64,000 bases of DNA from Siphonodentalium dalli. Taxonomy: Eukaryota; Mollusca; Scaphopoda; Gadilida; Siphonodentaliidae. A program made the translations under genes and the position numbers. Under the pieces are notes generated by a model. It did not search any database, was not told the DNA's origin, and worked only from the letters and a program-made list of their open reading frames with translations. Below, piece after piece: positions 48,089 to 57,745 of the stretch (positions are counted from its first letter, which is position 1; each line of letters opens with the position of its first letter). The DNA lies in the NCBI GenBank assembly GCA_032622095.1, contig CP136063.1, forward strand, positions 26,908,987-26,972,986. The letters run 5' to 3'.

Positions 48089-48205
48089 GATTGCTCTTAA
48101 GCGCAATTGATTTCGCTTAAGCGCAAATAATCACGCTTAAGCGCAATGATTTCGCTTAAGCGCAATTGATTGCGCTTAAGCGTATTTATTTGCGCTTAAG
48201 CGCAA
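48089..48205. repeat. GCGCTTAAGCGC palindrome array, right
   Basis: Six copies of a TT(T/G)CGCTTAAGCGCAA-type palindrome, the inverted counterpart of 44449-44563. Then ATTAAATGTGAATTTGGCCT leads to the element end. Confidence 0.88.
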
Positions 48206-48269
48206 CACAATTAATTATTAAATGTGAATTTGGCCTCCCATACAATAGGATATTCCAAAATATACATTT

Positions 48270-50062
48270 AGCACTCACAAATCTTGGGCCAAATATAAGC
48301 TCTCATGTTTTGGACAGAAAAGTACATTTCTCGGATACTCAACATACATCGTAATAAGCTCTCAAATCTTGGACCAAATATAAGCTCTCCTGTCTTGGAC
48401 AGAACAGTACATGTCTATGATGAATTATGATATACACTCAACAAACATCGGAATAAGCTCTCAAATCTTGGGCCAAATATAAGCTCTCATGTCTTGGACT
48501 AGTCCAAGTCTTCTCGTACTAAAACCGGCTAAGATATTGGGATGGAGGTGCCGGTCTTTAGTCCGAGTTCCAGGCCCATGCATTCTTATGACACGACTTA
48601 AGCGTTAGTGACCCGCTCAAATAAAACCACAATTATATGAAATAAAATATCACAATTGCGACAATAAACGGATATTTTCCGCAGAAGACATGCTATTTTA
48701 TCTGAAACCCACATCAGTTGTGAATTTAAAACGGTAATTTAATGCGAAAAGAGACATTTACCTCAATGTTTACAATTTTTTAAAAGTATGCGAACTCGGT
48801 TGACCTCGCGAACTGTGTTCGGCATTTTCCGTTGAAAATATTCCGTAGATTTTGGACAACAACGCAAATTACGATGAATTCTCCATTGTAATCGTAATTA
48901 TGTGTGTCAATAAATAAAATAATAAATAGATTAATTAAACATTGGAGATATAAATGTAATACACCAAATAAATGAACCTTAAGTTTGAAAAGTCCCACTA
49001 AAACGGAAGAACTATATTTCGAAACTGTGTGATTCGGTTCTCCGATTATTTTATCAACACAGATGTCAAAATGCACATCACACGCATGGCAACTTGGCAA
49101 GTCAGACACAAGAGTTCTAATTTGCTCCAATTTTGACAAGTTGCTTGCGAAAATTGTCAACAAAACTACCGTTCTGATCCTCCATTATGTCATTAAGTTT
49201 TTAGTGCGGGAATTGTTCTGAAAGCACATAGAAAACTGGACTTTCGAGCGATCGGTTTTCGCCATTTTTGTTCGGAAAACCCACGCTATATATAGAAACG
49301 GAAAGTAGAATTCCCAGAACAAACAGCGGATTATGCCGAACTTATTCGGACCACTTCGGCTTTCGGTTAAAACGTAAACAAACAGATAAACAAATCGATG
49401 TTTGTGTCAATCAACCGGAATATTCTATGTGTAATTTAACATTAAAGTTAGATTATTATACACCATTATGACCATAAGATGTAAGCCTTTCCGATGTATA
49501 TAGCATCATGTATTGATTTGCTAGGTAAATCGAGTAAAATACACCACAAATTCCCGCCACAGATCGTGGGCGTAAGTCGTGTCATAGGATTGGTATACAA
49601 GCGGTCTTGGACTAAAGACCGGCACCTCCATCCCACTATCTTAGCCGGTTTTAGTACGAGAAGACTTGGACTAGTCTTGGACAAGACAGTACATTACGCG
49701 GATGATACTCAACATACATCGTAATAAGCTCTCAAATCTTGGGCCAAATATAAGCTCTCATGTCTTGGACAGAACAGTACATTTCTATGATGAATTATGA
49801 TATACACTCAACAAACATCGCAATAAGCTCTCAAATCTTGGGCCAAATATAAGCTCTCATGTCTTGGACAAGACAGTACATTACTCGGATGATACTCAAC
49901 ATACTTCGTAATAAGCTCTCAAATCTTGGGCCAAATATAAGCTCTCATGTCTTGGACAGAACAGTACATTTCCATGATATGATGATTATGATATACACTC
50001 AACAAACATCGTAGTAAGCTCTCAAATCTTGGGCCATATATAAGCTCTCATTTCTTGGACAG
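48270..50062 (+). repeat. Alternating 87/100-bp tandem array
   Basis: Units share CTCAAATCTTGGGCCAAATA, TAAGCTCTCATGTCTTGGAC and AGTACAT. One form continues TTCTATGATGAATTATGATA and the other ACTCGGATGATACTCAACA. AATCTTGGGCC-type phrases start at about 48279, 48364, 48463, 49733, 49833, 49920 and 50025. Apart from the inserted element the steps alternate between about 86 and 100 bp. One more unit pair occurs alone at 63105-63190. Confidence 0.85.
48500..49673. mobile_element. 1.17-kb TIR element with 9-bp duplication, inside the tandem array
   Basis: Left end TAGTCCAAGTCTTCTCGTAC, continuing for about 75 bp through AAAACCGGCTAAGATA and GATGGAGGTGCCGGTC. The right end is the complement with few changes. 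GTCTTGGAC flanks both sides (48491-48499 and 49674-49682), an exact 9-bp duplication and a normal part of the array unit. A 9-bp duplication fits Mutator-like elements. The interior (short minus frame 48780-49163) has no transposase. Confidence 0.85.
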
Positions 50063-50420
50063 GTCGCATTTATTTTATTGTGTACAAGAAAGTCAAGATA
50101 AGCTGCAGTGTCATTAGCCCATTGAACCGTAACACTTTCATCTAGTACTGCTTTGCAAATGTATATAAAGCCAATTTATGTTTTGTTTTTGGCTTTTCCA
50201 GTTCCACCTTTGCCAAATAAAAGAACAAGAGACATCAAATCCGAAAAAGGTAATTCTATTTCACGATATGAATTTCTTTAGCACAGGCTGCAAGTCGCAT
50301 TTCTTATCAGCAAGTTTCATATACTTGTTCATCTCAATGCCAAGATGAGAATGTCCTCTTTTCGTCACGTTCTTTAATCCAAAATGGCTACGTTGGCGGC
50401 CATTTTGGATTTCTTCAGCA
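50063..50420 (-). other. Possible degenerate coding stretch
   Basis: On the minus strand, short pieces look protein-like (TKRGHSHLGIEMNKYMKLAD around 50370-50300; LDESVTVQWANDTAAYLDF around 50150-50090) but are separated by stops. A copy of the first piece lies near 63035-62975, again beside a fragment of the 87/100-bp array. No family was recognised. Confidence 0.3.
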
Positions 50421-50467
50421 ATTCTTTCCACACAGTCTACACATTAGTGACTTTGTCATCCAATCAT

Positions 50468-50520
50468 TATAGCGAGCCCGAAACGAGACCCCGCAGGGGT
50501 CTCGTTCGCGAGCGATAAGC
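50468..50520. repeat. Short GC-rich hairpin with TTATCGC-like end
   Basis: GCGAGCCCGAAACGAGACCC faces GGGTCTCGTTCGCGAGCG, with a CCGCAG-type loop. Its right side ends GCGATAAGC, resembling the GTTATC/GATAAC ends of the larger hairpins. Confidence 0.7.
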
Positions 50521-52225
50521 ATATACGTGTACGCGAAATCAACGCTATACTATTCGATGTTTTGGCGGGAAATCTATAAATATCGATTTGTTACTAAATA
50601 TACTGACCTATTTAAATTAACGTTACTTATCAATTGCCAATCAAAATTAACGTTACTTATTAGTTACGACGTTGACCTAGTGACCTAAGACTACAGACTC
50701 CAGTATCCGGTTCCATCTCAAAGTTCATAATAATTAACATAAGTCATAACTGATTAAAGTGGTCAGGAGCAAAGGTGAGTTAGACTCCATTATAAATATC
50801 GAAATATTGTAAATTTGTGGATGATATTTTTCCATAAAAATGTCAACAACTTACATTTGTTACAACTTACAAGAGACGAAAAGTGCTGAAATTCGAAACG
50901 GCAATTGTAATTTGTAGTAAGTTGTAATTGTTCTGTAAAGGTTTTGTGTTCATATTTCATTCAATTATTACAAATATTTGACTCGAAACACAATTCTAGT
51001 TTGCCTATTGTACATTTGGAGCTTGTCTTTAATTTTCTATAGACGTTTTCACATAAAAGATTGATGGAATAGTGTCAAAGCTCGAAGCCAACAAACCGGA
51101 ATTATATTTATAACTTAATCAACCAATATTCAGCGGTTCCCTTTAAATCGACGGTTACCAAGGAAATCCAAAGTACTGCTCATCCTAACATCGGCGAGAT
51201 AAAAAATAGTTCGCAACATTTTTATCATTTGAGTCATTATATTCACACAGGAAAGAAGGAATATAATTATGTAGTGTATTAAATTGTTGGCCAAATTTGT
51301 GTTTTTGTGCAAAAGCGAATGAAATACAAGCTTGTGCAATTTGTGGTGAATTATTACGCAAAACAATTATGTCAATAGTCCGCAGACATGACATTGAAAT
51401 GTCTATTTTGTGTAATCTGATCGACAGAACACGAATATTTGTCAAGACGGAGAAATGCACATCACTGTCACTGTGGTAAGCATTTTGTGCCAATTTACGA
51501 ACACCATTTGAACATGATATTTGATAGAAAAGTTTAGCCAGACAAGCCACAACTTGGCACAAGAATGTTCAAAGGTTGCCGACGATTTTCAATATCAGCG
51601 ATTTCGCACAAAAAATAACAATGGTAATGCCTTTGACAAATGACCGCTAAATTGCTAATCATGATATAAATTGAGAAATGATGTTTCGCAAGATGAACTA
51701 CATGTAGATGTACTATTTTAATGTATGCAAAATAGCATGACAATACGAATAATCAGTAAATAGAAGTTTATGCATGTTTAAAATTAATTTTCCTAAATTC
51801 GCTGCATCTGGACTGTAGCCTGTAGGTCACTAGCTCAGTACTGACAGTAGCTGTTGTCAGTGTTGATATTTCAGTGCAGCAACCAATTCTGGTTAGAGGC
51901 ACACTGGTCCAGGTGCTACCACGGCTGAGTAACTTTAAATTAACCCCTGTGGTACTGGTACAGTCAGTGGTAGGGCCTGACGAAGATTCAATTCAATTTC
52001 GAATCTTAGTTCTTACATTCTGATTTGAAAGCGGTCGTGTGATTAGGGATATTTCGAATCTTTGTATACCACTTACAAGTCTTTTATCACCGGGAATAGA
52101 CTGCCTCCCAGTCCCGGCGCTGGTTACTCGTGGAAGGTCTGTGTGTTACTCGTGCAACCTGCAGGTACCGGTAGGTCTGTGATGGTTCACGTGTTCATCA
52201 CGGTTGTACCATAATCGTGGCGCAG
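50521..52225. other. Non-coding DNA
   Basis: AT-rich, no coding support. A short direct repeat (AATTAACGTTACTTAT twice at about 50617-50660). Confidence 0.45.
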
Positions 52226-53330
52226 TCTAGTGTTGAAACGATTAGTGAATTTCAAAGTCGACTAGTCGAGGCCCAAAAGTCACGTTGCGTCGACTAGTCG
52301 GTACCCGATATCAAAACTTTCAAACATAACATGGTACGGAAAATTCATTGTACATGGCGTACACTGATGACTGATGCAATGACGGTCTATTGCATAGCGC
52401 ATTACCCTGCATAGACACCAATTTATTTGGGAAATAATACAGTAAACATCTTAATATTTATCCAACACACTGAATGTAATTATATAATTAGACATGTGGT
52501 GGATAATGATTAAAAACACGATCATTTATACAGGTTTTAAATTTATTATCGGCGTTCGAGATTTCGTTTAGGGATCACCAATAAACTGGTGCCGAGCGGT
52601 GTCACTATAAAATGTTAATGTTCCGACTAAATACGCCCTATAGTATAGGCTACGACGTTGTAGAATACCGGTACGATAACCAGTTCTTAAATCCAGTATC
52701 ATTTATATACGGTAGCACCAATGACGTCACCTTAACTTAATCTTTAAGCGACCTTCACACAGATCGCATCATAACCCGACGGTGCGAGATCAATTGAAAT
52801 ATACACAGTGTCTAGATCAAAGCGGTCTCCGACAAACGACAAAGCCGCATCAATCATTGCCATCATGTCGCAGTGATGTCTTTGACCTCAAACGACGAGT
52901 GAGACATTGTCTTGTCAATTTCATTCTTTCAATTAATAGTCGGGTCACCATCTATATTAGTACTAGTAACACTGTCAATTCCGGGTGTCACCAAACGTTA
53001 TACTTACCGTAACTTACACGCAGTTTACACCGTTTATGCCGGAATCGATCTTGAAAATGTTATACATGTAACTAATACACTTTGTCCCCACATCCGGTTG
53101 TAACTACCGTAGCTGATTGGCTACAACGCCACGTTTAAATCACCATGTCCCCCGTCACCCTTGACGGCGGGGTATAAGAGAATGTGCGCCAAACATCGGG
53201 GGTATATGAGCACGTGAAACATCAGGGGTATATGAATGACCATTGAACTCAAAGTTTTCACCAATGTTGCTCTCGCACTCCGAATTTGACGTCACCTGAC
53301 CCCGGGTCCTTAGGTCAGCTACTGAATTAT

Positions 53331-54600
53331 CAGCTCAACTTACTTTGTAAGTTTGAGCTATTGCCATGGGTTGGCGTCCGTGTGTCTGTGTGTTTGTCAA
53401 CAATTTCCTTTGGCGCGGGCTACAGGTCGTACCTTTGGTTTGATCTTTATGAAATTTGTCAAGAATGTTGACATTGACATGTAGAGTCATTTTGGGGTCA
53501 TTCGGCCAAAAAACATGGCCGCTGGCGGCCATCTTGGATTTCAAAATTAAATCCATTGGCGCGGTCTACATGTAGTACTGTTCGTCTGATCATCATGAAA
53601 TTTGTCATGGATGTTAATATTGACATGTAGATGGGAACGAGTCATTTTGGGGTCGTTCTGTCAAAAAACATGGCCGCCAACAGCCATCTTGTATTTTACT
53701 CTTTGCATGACTAAATCCTTTGGCGCGGGCTACAGGTCGTAGCTTTAGTCGGATCTTCATGAAATTTGTCATGGATGTTAACAATGACATGTAGACGGGA
53801 ACGAGTCCTTTTGAGGTTATTCAGCCAAAAACCATGGCCGCTGGAGGCCATCTTGGATTTCAAAATTAAATCCATTGTGCGGGCTACAGGTCGTACTATT
53901 AGACTGATAATCATGAAATTTGTCATGGATGTTAATATTGAAATGTAGATGAGAACGAGTCATTTTGGGGTCGTTCGGCCAAAAAACATGACTGACAGCT
54001 GCCATCTTGGATTTTACTCTTTACATGACTAAATCCTTTGGCGCGGGCTGCAGGTCGTAGCTTTAGTCGGATCTTCATGAAATCTGTCATGGATGTTAAC
54101 AATGACATGTAGATTGCAACGAGTCATGTTGGGGTCGTTTGGCCATAAAACATGGCCGCCAGCAGCCATCTTGGATTTTACTCTTTGCATGACTAAATCC
54201 TTTGGCGCGGGCTACAGGTCGTAGCTTTAGTCGGATCTTCGTGAAATTTGTCATGGATGTTAACAATTACATGTAGACGGGAACGAGTCCTTTTGAGGTT
54301 ATTCAGTCAAAAAACATGGCCGCTGGAGGCCATCTTGGATTTCAAAATTAAATCCATTGGTGCGGGCTACAGGTCGTACTATTCGACTGATAATCATGAA
54401 ATTTGTCATGGATGTTAAAATTGAAATGTAGATGGGATCGAGTCATTTTGGGGTCGTTCGGCCAAAAAACATGGCCACCAGCAGCCATCTTGGATTTTAC
54501 TCTTTACATGACTAAATCCTTTGGCGCGGGCTGCAGGTCGTAGCTTTAGTCGGATCTTCATGAAATCTGTCATGGATGTTAACAATGACATGTAGATCCT
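53331..54600 (+). repeat. ~163-bp tandem array (array B)
   Basis: Head TCAGCTCAACTTACTTTGTA (a hairpin with TTTGAGCTA), then about eight units with TTTGGCGCGGGCTACAGGTC, GATCTTCATGAAATTTGTCA, TGGATGTTAA, GACATGTAGATGGGAACGAG, TCATTTTGGGGTCGTTCGGC and ATGGCCGC-AGCCATCTTGGAT. ATGAAATTTGTCATGG recurs at about 53597, 53759, 53922 and 54240, giving a step near 163 bp. Related in layout to array A. Confidence 0.85.
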
Positions 54601-54811
54601 TTGGCACAGCTACATGTACATGTAGGTTAGACATTTCAATTAGCACCATTCCTATTCCTCCATTTACTGTCAACCATTAAATTATTCCCTTACCTAAGTT
54701 GAGCTACAGTGTCATTGACACATTCATTCTTATTGGTGTGAATTAATCCGATAACCTATGAAAAACACACTTCAATTAAGGAGACATGGTTAATGTTGTG
54801 GGGACAAAATC

Positions 54812-54957
54812 GTTATCTCCGGCAACATCGTGGGGTACATGGAGATTTAATACCTGTTGTGTATGTCTCTTTTTGAACCCCTCGGCTCCGCCTCAGGGTT
54901 CAAAATCGACATCCAGGTATTAAATCTACATGTACCCCCGATGTTGCCGAAGATAAC
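54812..54957. repeat. GTTATC-ended hairpin 3
   Basis: Left arm GTTATCTCCGGCAACATCGT, then GGGGTACATG, ATTTAATACC and TTTTTGAACCC. The right arm mirrors it and ends GATAAC. Loop CTCGGCTCCGCC. Arms of about 68 bp. It adjoins TAATAGTCGAC at 54958, part of the presumed hAT-like right end. Confidence 0.85.
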
Positions 54958-55084
54958 TAATAGTCGACAGCAAAATTCCGAGTCGATTAATTGTTTCAAC
55001 CCTACTAGTATGGCGTACACGGGTTTCCTCCATCACATAAAACCAGCAATGTCGTTATATAGCCTGGCCCCAGCTGGCAGCTGC

Positions 55085-55210
55085 CAAAGCGAGTAGGGGT
55101 GCCACGATTAATCGTATAATCGATGAACCCTTGATAAAGCCGATAATTGATACCATTTCTGTCGTCGATTAATCTGCGTTATTTATTTCGGTAGTTGGAA
55201 AATGTCGGTT
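55085..55210. mobile_element. hAT-like 5' terminal fragment
   Basis: GGGGTGCCACGATTAATCGT followed by ATAATCGATGAACCC and TCGTCGATTAATCTGCG. The beginning resembles hAT ends with alternating ATTAATCG palindromes. Downstream sequence to 55540 has a short frame (55202-55399) and no recognisable BED finger or hAT domain. Confidence 0.35.
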
Positions 55211-55737
55211 ATTGTTGAATACCCGGATTGTTTTACACAGTTTAATATACAACATCATGTATCAAAGAGATTCGAGTCATTGTATATTCTTCAAATTGCA
55301 TGGCGGCACTGCAGCTTTGAACTTATGCCGACATCGTTGTATATTTCTACAAGAAAGGCGGCAAGTGCTATGTCTTTGAAATGGGCTGTCTGTCAGTGAT
55401 CTGAATGACCTCGCCCTTGAATCTCATTGGACCAAAGGGGAGTATATTGACATTCTCTCAAAATCAGGGAACCTACGGCATTTTAATCAGCGATATTCTC
55501 GGCGGTGTCATTTGCAGCAAGTACTAGTATACTTTGTTTGTATTTATAAGTATGCTTAGATATTACTAGTACATGCTATCGCTTATAGTGTGGTGACTGC
55601 TAAATGAAATTAACTATTACCAAATACTTAACTTGTTCTGAGTCCTGAAATTTGCCGGCAGGGGCCCACCTTTGTAATTGTTATCCATGCTCTGAAAGTT
55701 CACTGAAACTTATAGTTTCCGTAACATTAGATTCCTT

Positions 55738-56235
55738 TTTAGCTCAACTTACTTTGTAAGTTTGAGCTATTGCCATGGTTTGGCGTCCATGTGTCCATGT
55801 GTGCTTGTGTCCGTCAACAATTTCCTTTGGCGCGGGCTACAGGTCGTACCTTTCGTCTGATCTTTATGAGATTTGTCACGAGTGTTGACATTGACATGTA
55901 GATGGGAACGAGTCATTTTGGTGTCATTCGGCCAAAAAACATGGCCACTGGCGGCCATGTTGGATTTCAATATCCAATCCATTGGTGCGGGCTACAGGTC
56001 GTACTGTTTGTCTGATCATCGTGAAATTTGTCATGAATGTTAATATTGACATGTAGATGGGAACGAGTGATTTTGGGGACATTCGGTAAAAAAACATGGC
56101 CACCAGCAGCCATCTTGGATTTTACTCTTTGCATGACTAAATCCTTTGGCACAGGCTACAGGTCGTAGCTTTGGTCGGAACTTCATGAAATTTGTCATTG
56201 ATGTTAACAATGACATGTAGATGGGAACTTTAAGG
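55738..56235 (+). repeat. ~163-bp tandem array (array B, second locus)
   Basis: The same head (TTAGCTCAACTTACTTTGTA) and about three units as at 53331-54600, in the same orientation. Confidence 0.82.
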
Positions 56236-57085
56236 ATAGCTGTGAGTGCTCTTGCTGTATTTTCCTCATGGTAATGACTGACCGTTCAGCACATTTTCAA
56301 ACTTTTTTCTCGGGTGTACGCACACATGAGCGCAGCAAGCATTGAGTAACTCCACACGCTATCTAATGGTAGATGTAGATAATAAATCCCCCATGTGCAT
56401 CATATAGATACGCTATATAGTATATACATGTAGATACCTGGTGCATCATTACTCATCACCTCGTGGGGGGTGTATATATTCCCAGCCTGAGGTACATCTT
56501 GTTGAGAGTGACCCTTTAACTCTTCAGCCAATATAGAATTTCATGCAATTTTAAAGTAATGCCGTAGAAGATAAGTGTCAATTTTGAACAGGACAATTTT
56601 TTGACTGTGCACTGGATTGCACAATCCCAAAGTTTCCACAATGACAGGGAAATAGTGTATTTGGCACTGTCAAATTCAACTATAATTGATAGGCCTAAAT
56701 ATACCTACAATAAATATGTAGAAACGTCACAATGATTTGCGCATGTTCTCTTCAAACCCACCATCCCAGGTGACAGGTATATGGGTGGACATGGTGATTC
56801 AACATGTACGCATACCGTACATGTACATGTATGTAGTCGGTCAGATACTGGTAGCTTGTTAAAACCAGATGTTTGGGTCCTGCAAATATTTGATAAACAA
56901 TTAGATTTATATATCACTGATGTAATGTTGTTCATTGAAATTTCAAGCAAAAAAAATAAAATGAAAAAAAAATACTAATAACAACTGTACCATGTTGCAT
57001 CCAACCAACACCCAAACTACCCCCCCCCCCCCCAGCTCCTAGCTAAAGTTTTAGCCAGACTTTACAAAAGTTAACATTTTTTTTC
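56236..57085. other. Non-coding DNA with poly-C run
   Basis: No coding support. ATGTACATGTATG simple motif at about 56818-56833 and a C-run at about 57019-57033. Confidence 0.45.
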
Positions 57086-57089
57086 AATT

Positions 57090-57745
57090 TTCTGGGAAAA
57101 ACACATGGCTGCTAACAGCAATCTTTGTTTGCACTCTTTGTATGACTAAATCCTTTGGCACACCCTACAGGCAACATCTCTCATCCAATCATCACCAAAC
57201 ATAATATGGATTCTCGGATTGACATCTACATGTAAATGAGAGATTACCATTCCCCCTCCCACCCCCCCGAAATTCTGGTAAAAAAACATGGCTGCCAACA
57301 GCCATCTTGTTTTTACTCTTTGTGTTGACTAAATCCTTTAGCACACCCTACATGTAACATCTCTCATCTGATCGTCACAAAACTTCATATGGATCTTCGG
57401 GGTGACATCTTGATGGGAGCTATCCATTTTTTCCGAATTCTGTTAAAAAAAACATGGCTGCCAGCGGCCATACTGGATTTCAAGCATGAAGTTCACAATT
57501 ATTAGTGAAATGTTTTGAAAATTCACGGGTAAATGTATGTTTGGGATATCACCTCTAGATGGGAACTATTGAATTTAAACGATTTTCGATGAAAAACATG
57601 GCCACTGGTAGGCATCTTGTATTTCACTCTTTGCATCACTAAATTCTTTGGCACACTCTAAAGGCCACAACCCTAATTCGATTGTCATCAAACTTAGTAT
57701 GGATTCTCGAGGTGACCTCTAGATGGGAGATTATCATTGTTGACA
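57090..57745 (+). repeat. ~165-bp tandem array (array A, second locus)
   Basis: About four units with CTCTTTGTATGACTAAATCC, TTTGGCACACCCTACAGG, ATCATCACCAAAC and GACATCT-GATGGGAG phrases, closest to array A at 17793-18960. Confidence 0.78.

Larger units (their letters stand above)
44415..48242. mobile_element. 3.83-kb TIR element, TATGGG family, copy B, carrying a tyrosine recombinase
   Basis: Begins TATGGGAGGCCAAATTCACA and ends in the exact complement GGCCTCCCATA. CAATAG stands directly outside both ends (44409-44414 and 48243-48248), an exact 6-bp target duplication. Each end then carries an array of GCGCTTAAGCGC palindromes (44449-44563; 48089-48205). Inside, from the left: interior repeat units, a 95-bp-arm hairpin (44868-45080), a GTTATC-ended hairpin (45561-45712) and the two-exon tyrosine recombinase on the minus strand. 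DDE transposases, not tyrosine recombinases, normally give fixed-size target duplications, so the recombinase may be a passenger. Confidence 0.82.
52230..55010. mobile_element. Possible hAT-like element remnant, heavily interrupted
   Basis: The left side has TAGTGTTGAAACGATTAGTG followed by GTCGACTAGTCG. The right side ends GAGTCGATTAATTGTTTCAA then CCCTACTAG, roughly the complement. These sequences resemble hAT termini rich in ATCGATTA/GTCGACTA. The inside is mostly other repeats (array at 53331, hairpin at 54812) and no transposase is seen. CTAGT flanks both sides but could be part of the ends. Confidence 0.35.

Noticed and set aside
44449-48205. CRISPR-like reading of the regularly spaced GCGCTTAAGCGC repeats
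   Set aside because: The genome is eukaryotic, the repeats are short full palindromes, spacers are 5-12 bp, and no cas genes are present.
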